Below the pieces are notes generated by a model. The model worked only from the letters and a program-made list of their open reading frames with translations. It was not told the DNA's origin and did no database searches. The position numbers and the translations under genes were made by a program. DNA of 64,000 nucleotides from Acetobacteraceae bacterium (lineage in GTDB: Bacteria > Pseudomonadota > Alphaproteobacteria > Acetobacterales > Acetobacteraceae), in assembly GCA_009693865.1 (NCBI GenBank), contig SHWL01000005.1, positions 1 to 64,000 of the forward strand, written 5' to 3'. Position 1 is the stretch's first letter. Every line of letters starts with the position of its first letter. Shown in pieces: positions 45,834-54,458 of the stretch.

Positions 45834-46631
45834 GTGACCGCCGAATACGAACTTTTCGCGCTGCGCTATGCCACGCGTCCGGCGATGCGGCATGAGCACT
45901 TCATTGGCGGCGATCCGCACGACGGACCGATGCCGATGGATTATTTCGTGTGGGTGGCAAAGAACGCCGACCGCGCGGTCGTGATCGATATCGGGTTTAC
46001 CGAGGAAAGCGGTGGTAAGCGCGGCCGCAAGCTGGAACGTTGCCCGATCGATTCACTGTCGCTGTTGGACGTCGATCCCGCCGCGGTCGAGGATGTCATA
46101 CTCACTCACATGCATTACGACCACGTCGGTAACTTCCATAAATTTCCAAAGGCGCGGTTCCATTTGCAGGAACCGGAAATGCATTACGCGGTCGGCCGTC
46201 ACATGCGTCACAAGCAACTGGCGAGAAGCTTCGAGCCCGATGATGTTTGCGGCATCGTGCGCCTGAACTTCGATGGCCGCGTGCAATACTACAACGGTCC
46301 GGCTGAGGTCCTGCCGGGGATTGGAATCGTTCCGACCGGCGGTCATTCCGTGGGTCTGCAGTTCGTCACCGTGAACACGGCTCGGGGGAAGGTCGTCCTC
46401 GCGTCCGACGTCACGCATTTCTATGAGAACATGGAAACGTACCGGCCGTTCACCACCGCGTTCAACGTCGGCGATATGCTGGACGCGTTCGATACGCTGC
46501 GCGCCCATGCGCCAACCGCGGCGCATATCGTTCCGGGACATGATCCGGAGGTAATGCGCCGCTATCCAGCACCGTCACCGGCGCTGGAGGGGATCGCGGT
46601 TCGTTTGGACGTCGCGCCTAAATCAGGTTGA
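45834..46631 (+). CDS. Metallo-beta-lactamase-fold hydrolase (N-acyl homoserine lactonase-like)
   Basis: 265 aa from a GTG at 45834, two bases after the preceding stop. Metal motif THMHYDHVGN gives His92, His94, Asp96 and His97; further ligands in PTGGHSVG, ASDVTHFYEN and VPGHDPEV. The C-terminal layout is that of the AiiA/AttM lactonase group. In this operon a lactone or ester arising from the oxygenases is a likelier substrate than a quorum signal, but this is inference. The 3' end overlaps the convergent M20 gene by 9 bp. Confidence 0.9.
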   Translation: MTAEYELFALRYATRPAMRHEHFIGGDPHDGPMPMDYFVWVAKNADRAVVIDIGFTEESGGKRGRKLERCPIDSLSLLDVDPAAVEDVILTHMHYDHVGNFHKFPKARFHLQEPEMHYAVGRHMRHKQLARSFEPDDVCGIVRLNFDGRVQYYNGPAEVLPGIGIVPTGGHSVGLQFVTVNTARGKVVLASDVTHFYENMETYRPFTTAFNVGDMLDAFDTLRAHAPTAAHIVPGHDPEVMRRYPAPSPALEGIAVRLDVAPKSG

Positions 46632-48041
46632 CATATGGATCGGCGGCCCGATGTCATCGGGGATCGGGCAAACATAAGGCGATCTGGCGGTTCGCGCCGC
46701 CAGATCCGCCTTGGCTTGTTGACGTAACTGGTCGTTCTGCATCGCCTCCAGGGCCGTCCCGGCCATGACTTTGGCGACGTGTACCAATCCTTTGTGCGCC
46801 GCTGGCAATTTCCCCTGCGCGGTCAATTGCCAGGAATGACCGGGCGTGCCGATCGCATAAACCGCGCCGCGGGCCTGCACGGTCGGCACGACCCAGGTGA
46901 CATCGCCAACATCCGTCGAGCCCATCATGGGCGCCCGGGGCGCGTCCAGCGGAACGATCAGGTCGCATAACGTCTGTCCCGTCCGGTACGGCACGCCGGA
47001 CCGGCGGTAGGAACTTTCGATATCCTCCTCCGACAGCGTCGCCTGAAACGCCGCCGCGGTCGCGCGATCGGCGTCGTCGAACGCCGGAGGGCCAAGACGC
47101 TCCAGGTTCTCCTGTAACACGCGCTCCAACGGCGTGTTGCCCAACAGGTTCGAGACCGCGCTGATGACCGTGGATTTGACCGAGGTCTCGGTCATCAACG
47201 CCGCGCCATCGGCAACCTTCCTGACGCGTTCGATCAGGCGATTCAGTTCCGGCAAATTCCGCGCCCGGATCAAATACCGGACTTTGGCGAATGCCTGCAC
47301 GACATTGGGTGCGATCCCGCCGGAATCGAGCATCGCGTAATGGATGCGCGCATCGGACGGCATATGTTCCCGCATGTAATTAACACCGACATTCATCAAC
47401 TCAACCGCATCGAGCGCGCTACGGCCGAGATGCGGCGCGGCGGCGGCATGCGACGCCCGGCCGGTGAACGAAAAATCGATGCGGGTATTGGCGAGCGACA
47501 TCGGCTCCATCAACCCCGCGAAGGCGCCGGGATGCCAGGTAATCGCGATATCCACGTCGGAAAATGCGCCGGCGCGCACCATGAAGCCCTTGGCCGCGCC
47601 GCCTTCCTCCGCCGGGCAACCATAGTAACGGACACGGCCTTTGATCCCGTTCTCCGCGAGGTAATCTTTCATGGCGGTCGCGGCCAGCAATGACGCCGCG
47701 CCCAACATATTATGTCCGCACCCATGCCCATATCCCGCGCCAGGCAACGGCCTGGGCTCGGCGACCCCGGCTTCCTGCGACAGTCCCGGCAGCGCGTCAT
47801 ATTCGCCAAGGATCGCGATCACGGGACCATCCTCACCGGCCTCGCCCATGACCGCCGTCGGAATCCCCGCGACATTTTCCGTCACCCGAAATCCCTGGGC
47901 TTTCAGCATCGCGGTATGCTCGGCGCAGGATTTGAACTCGGCGTAGCACAGCTCGGGGATCTCCCAGACCCGGTCGGACAGGGCAATGAAATCGTCCTGC
48001 TTCGCGTCGACCAGGCGCCAGATTTCTTCCGAGTTGCGCAT
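46623..48041 (-). CDS. M20 family amidohydrolase (AbgB-like)
   Basis: 472 aa from the ATG at 48041 with AAAGGGA upstream; the long frame above lies in the tag gene and is not used. Metal-binding motifs GYGHGCGHNMLG near residue 105, CPAEEGG near 140 and the His in ITWHPGAF near 168, with the lid domain beginning GRASHAAAAPHLGRS. It would hydrolyse an N-acyl or p-aminobenzoyl-glutamate-like amide. The start codon sits on the tag stop region, so the two genes are co-transcribed. Confidence 0.92.
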   Translation of the reverse strand: MRNSEEIWRLVDAKQDDFIALSDRVWEIPELCYAEFKSCAEHTAMLKAQGFRVTENVAGIPTAVMGEAGEDGPVIAILGEYDALPGLSQEAGVAEPRPLPGAGYGHGCGHNMLGAASLLAATAMKDYLAENGIKGRVRYYGCPAEEGGAAKGFMVRAGAFSDVDIAITWHPGAFAGLMEPMSLANTRIDFSFTGRASHAAAAPHLGRSALDAVELMNVGVNYMREHMPSDARIHYAMLDSGGIAPNVVQAFAKVRYLIRARNLPELNRLIERVRKVADGAALMTETSVKSTVISAVSNLLGNTPLERVLQENLERLGPPAFDDADRATAAAFQATLSEEDIESSYRRSGVPYRTGQTLCDLIVPLDAPRAPMMGSTDVGDVTWVVPTVQARGAVYAIGTPGHSWQLTAQGKLPAAHKGLVHVAKVMAGTALEAMQNDQLRQQAKADLAARTARSPYVCPIPDDIGPPIHMST

Positions 48042-48619
48042 CAAACTGTCCCTTTCACGGTACATGTCACCAGGTGATCGTCGACCATGCCGCTGGCCTG
48101 CATGAGCGCGTAGCATATCGTGGAACCCACAAAGCGGAACCCTTGTTTTCGAAGTGCCTTGCTCATGCGGTCGGAGATGTCCGTCGTCGCGGGCACCTGC
48201 GCGGAGTCTCGCCATTGGTTGACGATGGTTTGACCGTCCACGAAGGACCATAACCAGGCATCCAGACTGCCATGGGCGGCGATCGCCTCCAGCGCGGCGC
48301 GGGCATTGTCCCGTGTGGACCAGATTTTCAGGCGATGACGGATGACGCCGGATTCGGTCAGCAGCACCGTCAACTCCGCGTCGGTCATCGCGGCCACGGC
48401 GGCGATGTCGAACTGGTGAAACGCCGCCCGGTACGCCTCCCGCCGCGCGAGCACGGTGCGCCAGGACAGGCCCGCCTGCGCGCCCTCCAATGTGATGAGT
48501 TCGAACAAAGCGCGATCGTCGTGGTGCGGCACGGCCCATTCGGTGTCGTGATAGGCCTGCATCGCGACGTCGGCGTTTTCAGCCCAGGAACAACGTATGG
48601 GAAAGTCCTCCGGGAACAA
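48041..48619 (-). CDS. tag: DNA-3-methyladenine glycosylase I
   Basis: About 185-192 aa, matching E. coli Tag in length. Zinc ligands are intact: Cys in IRCSWAENAD, His in AYHDTEWAVPHHD, and DDHLVTC near the C-terminus. Substrate-pocket motifs FELITLEGAQAGLSW and GFRFVGSTICYALMQASG are present. The start is unclear. A TTG at 48619 lies in the 3' foot of a hairpin. The codon that aligns with the family's Met region is ATA (48596-48598), which has an ideal GGAGG 8 nt upstream. A leader peptide and hairpin precede the gene. Confidence 0.9.
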   Translation of the reverse strand: MFPEDFPIRCSWAENADVAMQAYHDTEWAVPHHDDRALFELITLEGAQAGLSWRTVLARREAYRAAFHQFDIAAVAAMTDAELTVLLTESGVIRHRLKIWSTRDNARAALEAIAAHGSLDAWLWSFVDGQTIVNQWRDSAQVPATTDISDRMSKALRKQGFRFVGSTICYALMQASGMVDDHLVTCTVKGTV

Positions 48620-48620
48620 T

Positions 48621-48678
48621 GAAGGCTCCGAGGTTGCCCAGGGAGCCTTCGCATTGCTGTAGCTGTCCGTTGCCGGAC
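48621..48678 (-). promoter_or_regulatory. Attenuator-like leader: two hairpins before tag
   Basis: In the tag-sense strand, the stem gtccg-gcaa-cggac (48665-48678, GNRA loop) follows a short leader ORF. Next comes gaaggctcc / ggagccttc (48621-48629 / 48642-48650, 12-nt loop), followed by ATTGTT. The second stem is terminator-like and ends 1 nt before the possible TTG start of tag. The layout of leader peptide, hairpin, terminator-like hairpin, gene is that of a transcription attenuator. Function inferred only. Confidence 0.45.
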
Positions 48679-48687
48679 CGGAGTATT

Positions 48688-48753
48688 TTACGCCGCCGCG
48701 TTCGCGCCGGCGATCCAGGTCTTGGCAAGGGTTGCCACCGAACAATGAGACAC
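48688..48753 (-). CDS. Possible 21-aa leader peptide
   Basis: GTG start at 48753, product MSHCSVATLAKTWIAGANAA plus one final A, stop at 48688-48690. It is preceded at 7 nt by aaggaggtgatcc (48755-48767), a full complement of the 16S rRNA 3' end, far stronger than other sites in the window. A run of three Ala codons ends it. It lies between the iron alcohol dehydrogenase stop and the hairpins before tag. Not in any family I know. Confidence 0.45.
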   Translation of the reverse strand: MSHCSVATLAKTWIAGANAAA

Positions 48754-48824
48754 AGGATCACCTCCTTCCAGTTGTTGAAGGCCGAAGACTGCACGCGATT
48801 CGGCCAGGGATGCAAGCGGAGAAT

Positions 48825-49970
48825 TCACGCGGCCAGTTCCAGGATTTCCCGCGTCTCGGCGGGCGTCGGGATGGGGCGCGGATTGCGCGGCACCCAGGGC
48901 GTGCCCATCGCCTGTTTCGCGATGCGGTCGAAGTGTTCCGGCCCGATATTCACCGCATGCAAACTCCGCGGCATGTCCAGTCCGCCGATGAAGCGGTCCA
49001 GCAGATCGCCCGCATCCTCGCCGGGATGTTCCATCGCCGCTGAAACCATTGCCTGCCGGTCCGCGTTGGCGGATATGTTCCAGCGCATCACCGCCGGCAG
49101 CATGATGCACGACGTGTGGCCGTGGGGGATGTCGAAGACCGCGCCGAGGACATAACCGATGCCGTGGCTCGCCCCCATTGGCACGCCCGCGGCCAAAGGC
49201 CCCATCGAAAGCCAGGCGCCGATCTGGCAATCCAGCCGTGCCTGCAAATCCCCCGGCTCGGCTTTCACCCGGGCGAGGCCTTTCGCCAACAGGCTCAATC
49301 CCCTGAATGCCTGCGCGTCGCCAAAAGGATTGCTTTCAAGCGAACACATCCCCTCAACGCAATGATCCACGGCGCGGATTCCGGTCGACAGGAACAGCCA
49401 CTCCGGCGTGTGAACGGTCAAAGCCGGGTCGAGGATCACGGCGGCGGGAATGATCATCGGGTGGCGGAACAATTCTTTGACCCTGGCCGCTTCGTCGGTT
49501 ACCCCGGCCAGCGCGCTGAACTCTCCCGCCGATAAGGTGGTCGGCACGCTGATCTGCCGCACAGTTGGCGAGTTGAACACCTGGTCACCGCGGCAGGCAT
49601 CCAGGCCCTCGACCGTGGTAATGCTGTTGGCGAGGCAAAGTCGCACCGCCTTCGCCCCGTCGGTGATCGAACCGCCGCCCACGGTCACGATCAAATCCGC
49701 CTTCGCCTCTCGCGCCTGGGCCGCCGCGGCGATGACGGCGGCGCGCGGCGTGTGCGCCGGCATCCTGTCGAACACGCCGGCGCACCGATTGCCCAGAGCG
49801 GCGCGAATCCTGGCGATCTCCCGGGTTTCCCGGTTCAGGGTGCCGCTGACCATCAGGAACACCCGTTCCGCCCCCAGCCGCCGTGCCTGATCCGCCACTG
49901 CCTCCGCCGCCGGTTTTCCGTAAACGACCTCGTCCATTCGTCCGAAAACGACCCGTCCTTCGGTGGTCAT
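48825..49970 (-). CDS. Iron-containing alcohol dehydrogenase (maleylacetate reductase-like)
   Basis: 381 aa from the ATG at 49970 (GGAGGG upstream). Group III dehydrogenase: NAD site VTVGGGSITDGAKAV near 95, then VPTTLSAGEFS, and metal-binding AVDHCVEG near 205 and GASHGIGYVLGAVFDIPHGH near 265. The pattern SHGIGYVLG with FDIPHGHTS fits maleylacetate reductases, which act in chlorocatechol/resorcinol breakdown, but other alcohols are possible. Divergent from the aminotransferase gene, 84 bp away. Confidence 0.9.
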   Translation of the reverse strand: MTTEGRVVFGRMDEVVYGKPAAEAVADQARRLGAERVFLMVSGTLNRETREIARIRAALGNRCAGVFDRMPAHTPRAAVIAAAAQAREAKADLIVTVGGGSITDGAKAVRLCLANSITTVEGLDACRGDQVFNSPTVRQISVPTTLSAGEFSALAGVTDEAARVKELFRHPMIIPAAVILDPALTVHTPEWLFLSTGIRAVDHCVEGMCSLESNPFGDAQAFRGLSLLAKGLARVKAEPGDLQARLDCQIGAWLSMGPLAAGVPMGASHGIGYVLGAVFDIPHGHTSCIMLPAVMRWNISANADRQAMVSAAMEHPGEDAGDLLDRFIGGLDMPRSLHAVNIGPEHFDRIAKQAMGTPWVPRNPRPIPTPAETREILELAA

Positions 49971-50054
49971 CGCGCACCCTCCCCCCGGCATTGTGTTTCC
50001 CGGGCCGATGGATAATGGTTTTTCCCCACGTCAGCCAGTCGAAGGGAAACCGCC

Positions 50055-51428
50055 GTGACCTATCTCGCGCCCAATTCGGTGCAGGCCCGCGACATCGCGG
50101 CGATCGTGCATCCGCAGACCAACCTGCTTCGCCATATGGAGGAAGGACCGCTGGTCATCGGCGCGGGTGATGGCTGTTTCGTCACCGATGACAGCGGGAA
50201 ACGCTATCTGGACGCCGCGGCCGGCCTGTGGTGCGCCTCGCTTGGCTATGCGTCGGAGCGGCTGGCCCGCGTCGCGTACGACCAGATGCGGAAACTCGGC
50301 TACTACCATCTGTATCGCGGCACGACGCAGGAACATGCGGTCGATCTGGCGGAGAGGCTTTTATCCATCGCGCCGGTACCCATGAGCAAGGTGCTGTTTC
50401 AATGTTCCGGGTCCGAGGCGAACGACACGGCGTTGAAGCTGGTCTGGTATTACCACGCCGCGATCGGCAAGCCGGAAAAACGCAAGATCATCGGACGGCA
50501 CATGGGGTATCACGGCAGCACCTCGGCCTCGATCTCCGCGTCCGGCAAGCCGGACATGCACACGGATTTCGGGTTGCCGTTTCCGGGCTTTCTGCACACC
50601 GAATTTCCGCACTACTACCGGCGTCATGAAGCCGGCGAAAGCGAGGAAATGTTTTCGACGCGCATGGCGGAGGCTCTGGAACAACTCATTCTCCGTGAGG
50701 GACCGGAAACCTGCGGTGCCTTCATCGCCGAACCGGTGATGGGCGCGGGCGGCGGGATCGTGCCGCCTCGGACGTACTGGGACAAGATGCAGGCGGTGAT
50801 CAGAAAGTACGACATGCTGTTCATCGTGGACGAGGTGATCTGCGGGTTTGGACGCACCGGCAATATGTGGGGCAGTCAGACCTACGATCTGAAACCCGAC
50901 ATGATTTCCAGCGCCAAGGCGTTGTCAGCGGGGATGCAGCCGATCTCCGCGCTACTGATCAATCAACGTGTATTCGATTCGATGCTGGACGAAAGCCGTA
51001 AACTCGGCAATTTCGCACATGGATTCACCTACGCCGGGCATCCCGTCACGACCGCGGTGGCGATGGAGACGCTGCGTATCTACGACGAAATGGACATGCT
51101 GGGCCATGTGCGGCGGGTGGGGCCGTACTTGCAGCAGGCGGCGGCGTCTTTGGCCGATCATCCCCTCGTGGGCGACGTGCGCGGCGTCGGACTGATCGCG
51201 GCGCTGGAAATGGTGGCGGACAAGGACACTCGCGCGCCATTCGACCCCGGTCTGAAACTCGGCGCCACCGTTGACCGGCTTGCCCGCGAACACGGGTTAA
51301 TCGCGCGCTTCATCGGCGACCGCATCGCGTTCTCACCACCGCTGATCATCACCGAGGCGGAGATCGACGAGGTCATGACCCGTCTGCGCCACGCCCTGGA
51401 CGACGCCTGGAAAGAATTGCGCGACTGA
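50055..51428 (+). CDS. Class III (omega) aminotransferase
   Basis: 457 aa, GTG start with GAAGGGA upstream. Fold-type I PLP enzyme: GLWCASLGYASERLA, QCSGSEANDTALKLVWYYH near 115, GRHMGYHGSTSAS near 150, LFIVDEVICGFGRTG near 255 and the PLP lysine in ISSAKALSAGMQPISA near 285. Members transfer amino groups between pyruvate or similar and omega-amino acids or amines. Only 57 bp separate it from the next gene, so it probably heads the carrier-protein cassette. Confidence 0.93.
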   Translation: MTYLAPNSVQARDIAAIVHPQTNLLRHMEEGPLVIGAGDGCFVTDDSGKRYLDAAAGLWCASLGYASERLARVAYDQMRKLGYYHLYRGTTQEHAVDLAERLLSIAPVPMSKVLFQCSGSEANDTALKLVWYYHAAIGKPEKRKIIGRHMGYHGSTSASISASGKPDMHTDFGLPFPGFLHTEFPHYYRRHEAGESEEMFSTRMAEALEQLILREGPETCGAFIAEPVMGAGGGIVPPRTYWDKMQAVIRKYDMLFIVDEVICGFGRTGNMWGSQTYDLKPDMISSAKALSAGMQPISALLINQRVFDSMLDESRKLGNFAHGFTYAGHPVTTAVAMETLRIYDEMDMLGHVRRVGPYLQQAAASLADHPLVGDVRGVGLIAALEMVADKDTRAPFDPGLKLGATVDRLAREHGLIARFIGDRIAFSPPLIITEAEIDEVMTRLRHALDDAWKELRD

Positions 51429-51485
51429 CGCCATCGAACGAGCTTCGATGGTATTCCAAACAAAACCAGGATAGACTGGCGCGCG

Positions 51486-52508
51486 ATGAATCCTTATCTT
51501 TTGGTAAATGGATCGCGCGTGGAATCCGAACACTCCGAACCGGGTCAGGCGGTGTTCCGATTGACTTTACCCGCGCCCGAGATCCGGCTGATCTCCGGTT
51601 ACGGATGCCCAAGAGACATGGTTGGCATCGATGACGACCGCCGTCTGGGCGTGGCGCTGCGCGGCGTATCCTGGCGGCAAGGCCAGAACGCGATCGACAT
51701 TCGCGTTGACTCCCCCGCGTTCGTCGACGGTTTCCATACCGTTGAGTACGACAGAGATCCGCCGCGGCCGTTCCGATGGACCAACGGCAACGCCGCGCTG
51801 CCGCCGGATCTCACACCGCGTTGGGAGGGCGGCGCAAGCCTGGCGCTAACTTTATCCACCTGGGAAGGCAGCGCGATTCAGGCGGCGCCCAGTCAAGAGG
51901 CCGCCTTGCTCGGAATGTTCGAGAGCCTGGGCGACAATTGCGAACTGGGGCTCGCGCAACGCCACCATGGGGTCGGGCTTCCACTCACCCTCTTCCGCTG
52001 GGCCGGCACCACTTACGAGAAACTGTTGGCCGGGCTGGAGAATCGCTTCGCCGGTCTTGGCGATCCGGACTCGACGGAGGTGGTGTGGAATACCTCCGAC
52101 TACCGTCTGCACACGCCCTATCTCAACACCCATACGGCCGCCGCCGAACAGCGTGACACGGATGGTGTGGCGGAAATTTTCGACATTGGCCGCGCCACGC
52201 TGCGTCTGCTGCGCCGCAAACTGCTGCGGGACATCGAAACCGCTCGGCGTATTTTCGTGTTCAGAACCGAGAATCCATCGTTCGGACCGCCCGAGATGCG
52301 CCATCTGCACGGCGCCTTGCGCCGCATTGGTCCGGCGTCGCTGCTTTGCGTGACCCTGAGACAGCCGGGCCAACAAAACATCCAGGCGGAGCGGCTCGCC
52401 GATGGGCTTTACGCCGGATATCTCGACCGGTTCCCGGGCCCCGACGGGACCTACGATGAATGGCTGGCGCTTTGCACCTACACTTTGATCTTGCATGCCG
52501 ACGGTTGA
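51486..52508 (+). CDS. Unknown protein with FESLGDNCELG motif
   Basis: 340 aa, cytosolic. N-terminal ~110 residues are beta-rich (ISGYGCPRDMVGIDDDRRLG, then DGFHTVEYDR and RWTNGNAALP), a segment I associate with polysaccharide-related proteins of acetic acid bacteria. From residue 144 comes MFESLGDNCELGLAQRHHG, then PLTLFRWAGTTYEKLLAGL and RRIFVFRTENPSF. The FESLGDNCEFG-type domain recurs near glycosyltransferases, function unknown. It lies between the aminotransferase and the carrier protein gene and is likely co-expressed with both. Confidence 0.7.
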   Translation: MNPYLLVNGSRVESEHSEPGQAVFRLTLPAPEIRLISGYGCPRDMVGIDDDRRLGVALRGVSWRQGQNAIDIRVDSPAFVDGFHTVEYDRDPPRPFRWTNGNAALPPDLTPRWEGGASLALTLSTWEGSAIQAAPSQEAALLGMFESLGDNCELGLAQRHHGVGLPLTLFRWAGTTYEKLLAGLENRFAGLGDPDSTEVVWNTSDYRLHTPYLNTHTAAAEQRDTDGVAEIFDIGRATLRLLRRKLLRDIETARRIFVFRTENPSFGPPEMRHLHGALRRIGPASLLCVTLRQPGQQNIQAERLADGLYAGYLDRFPGPDGTYDEWLALCTYTLILHADG

Positions 52509-52529
52509 ACGAACGCGTGGGGGGCCGTG

Positions 52530-52796
52530 ATGGGACCTCGCCCGGAGGCCGTTCTGATCGAACTCACGACGTTGCTGCGCCGTCTTAACGCGTGCGAAAA
52601 TCTGGAGATTTCGGCGGAGACTTCGCTTGAGGTCATTCCCGGGCTGGACAGCCTGCGGCTGCTACAGGCGGTGGCACACCTGGAAGAACATTTCCACGTG
52701 GAGATCGAGGTCGGCGCGCTCGACGATCTGCACCTCGTGCGGGACATCCTGAACGCCGTTTCCAGCGCACAACCGGAAAGCGTGCCCCCGCGATGA
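52530..52796 (+). CDS. Acyl/peptidyl carrier protein (phosphopantetheine-binding)
   Basis: 88 aa from the ATG at 52530; a GTG one codon up is also possible. Carrier-protein shape: helix 1 AVLIELTTLLRRL, the modification site GLDSLRLLQAV with Ser41 for phosphopantetheine, helix EEHFHVEIEV and a final helix VRDILNAV. It overlaps the adenylation-enzyme gene by 4 nt (ATGA), so the two are made together. The carrier would hold an acyl or aminoacyl group as a thioester. Confidence 0.85.
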   Translation: MGPRPEAVLIELTTLLRRLNACENLEISAETSLEVIPGLDSLRLLQAVAHLEEHFHVEIEVGALDDLHLVRDILNAVSSAQPESVPPR

Positions 52797-54364
52797 GCGG
52801 CGCGGGCATACGATGGGGCCTGCCGGGTGTGCCGATCGCCCCGCCGTTGCCGGGAGCGGACGATTTTTGCACGACGCCGCTGCTCGACCTGCTCAGGGCC
52901 TCGGCGGAGCGCGCGCCGGACGCGATCGCGCTGACCGGTCAGACAGGCCATCTTCGATACGCGGACCTGCTACGGCTGATCCTGAACGCGGCGGCTTCGG
53001 TCGCGGCGCTGGTGCCTCCGGGCGGTTCGGTAGCCTGCGTGCTGCCTCGTACGCCGGAGGCGATGGCAGGGCTCATTGGCTGCCTCGTGTCCGGCCGGCC
53101 GTGCCTGATCGTCGATCCCGCCGCCCCGGCCGAACGGCTGGCCGGGTTGCTGGAGGACGCCGCGCCCACCGCCGCGATGGTGAACGAGCCCCTGCCCTTC
53201 CGGCCAGCCATGCCTGTGCTCATGCTGGCCGACGCCCTGGAGGGGCCGGGCCAAACCTGGCGGCCGGACGTCCTTTGGGACCCCGATGCGCCCTGTGCGA
53301 TCCATTTCACGTCGGGCAGCACCGGCCGTCCCAAGGGAATCGCACTCTCCGCCCGGTCGGTGCTTTATCGGGGCCTGCATGGCGCGGTCAGCCAGCGGTG
53401 GGTCGCTGACGACCGGATATACACCCAGGCGATTCCCGCCGGCAGTAACGGGTTATCGACCTTGCTCGCCGCCTTGGCGAAAGGCGCGCGGCTGGTACTG
53501 TCGCACCTCCCCTCGGAAGGGGCGAGTGCTGTCCTCCGCCTGTTTGAGCGGGAGGCCTTGACCGTCGCAATCGCCCCTTCGACGATTTTTCGCATGTTGT
53601 TTCCATTGCGGCGGTCGACAGCCGCGTTCGGCGCCTTGCGTCTCGTGCGGATTGGCGCGGGGTCGCTGCCAAAGACCGATCTGGCCGCATGGCGCGCTGC
53701 GTTGCCGCGAGATTGCGCCATCCAACATACCTATGCCTCGACCGAGGCGCTTGTCGTGGCGCAATGGTTCGTGCCGCCTGGCGACGAGGCCGCCGAACCG
53801 GTGCTCGCCGCCGGTATGTTGCAGCCCACTCACGACCACGCGATTTTGGACGAGGACGGAGATCCCGTCGCGCCAGGGGAAACCGGGGAGCTTGTGCTGC
53901 GAAGCCGGTATCTCGCGTTGGGTGAGTGGCGAGGCGGGACGTTGGTCCCCGGCGCGATGGTGCCCGCTCCCGGCTATCCAGGATCGCGGGTGTTCCGTAC
54001 CGGCGATCTGGTCCGGATACGGAAGGATGGTTTGCTGTGCGTGGTGGGGCGGGCGGACCGGCAGGTGAAAATCAACGGGGTCCGGATCGAGCCTGAGGAA
54101 ATCGAGGCGGTGCTCCGCGCCGATCCGCGCGTCGCCGAGGCCGCCATTGTCGCCATCACCGGGACCGCGGGTGTGACTCTGCATGCCTTTGTGGCGGCGA
54201 AAGACGGAGATCGGGCGGACCTTGTGGCCGTGCTGCGCCAGCGCCTGGCGGCGGCGTTGCCGGCGGTCTCGCGGCCCGCCAGTTTGACTGTGCTCGACCG
54301 ATTACCCGCCTTGCCAGGCGGGAAGATCGATTTGATCGCTCTCTCGAACTGGCCAAGGCACTGA
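52793..54364 (+). CDS. Stand-alone AMP-forming adenylation enzyme
   Basis: 523 aa of the ANL superfamily: A3 FTSGSTGRPKG at residues 172-182, A5 YASTEAL, A7 RTGDLVRIRKDG, A8 GRADRQVKINGVRIEPEEIE and A10 LPALPGGKID with its Lys near the end. The A8 and A10 motifs are close to NRPS adenylation domains. It would activate a carboxylic or amino acid and load the carrier encoded just upstream. No condensation or thioesterase domain is attached. A hairpin terminator follows the stop by 14 bp. Confidence 0.9.
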   Translation: MSGAGIRWGLPGVPIAPPLPGADDFCTTPLLDLLRASAERAPDAIALTGQTGHLRYADLLRLILNAAASVAALVPPGGSVACVLPRTPEAMAGLIGCLVSGRPCLIVDPAAPAERLAGLLEDAAPTAAMVNEPLPFRPAMPVLMLADALEGPGQTWRPDVLWDPDAPCAIHFTSGSTGRPKGIALSARSVLYRGLHGAVSQRWVADDRIYTQAIPAGSNGLSTLLAALAKGARLVLSHLPSEGASAVLRLFEREALTVAIAPSTIFRMLFPLRRSTAAFGALRLVRIGAGSLPKTDLAAWRAALPRDCAIQHTYASTEALVVAQWFVPPGDEAAEPVLAAGMLQPTHDHAILDEDGDPVAPGETGELVLRSRYLALGEWRGGTLVPGAMVPAPGYPGSRVFRTGDLVRIRKDGLLCVVGRADRQVKINGVRIEPEEIEAVLRADPRVAEAAIVAITGTAGVTLHAFVAAKDGDRADLVAVLRQRLAAALPAVSRPASLTVLDRLPALPGGKIDLIALSNWPRH

Positions 54365-54377
54365 GGCCGCGCACCTG

Positions 54378-54398
54378 AAGACCCGCGCCGCGGGTCTT
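54378..54398 (+). terminator. Rho-independent-like terminator after adenylation gene
   Basis: 9-bp stem aagacccgc / gcgggtctt (54378-54386 / 54390-54398), 3-nt loop, followed by a short T run (tttc). It closes the four-gene cassette. Confidence 0.6.
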
Positions 54399-54458
54399 TC
54401 GCCCTCACCACCCCCTCACTATAAGGCTCGCACGGCGCGGATTGCCCCTCACGGCGGG

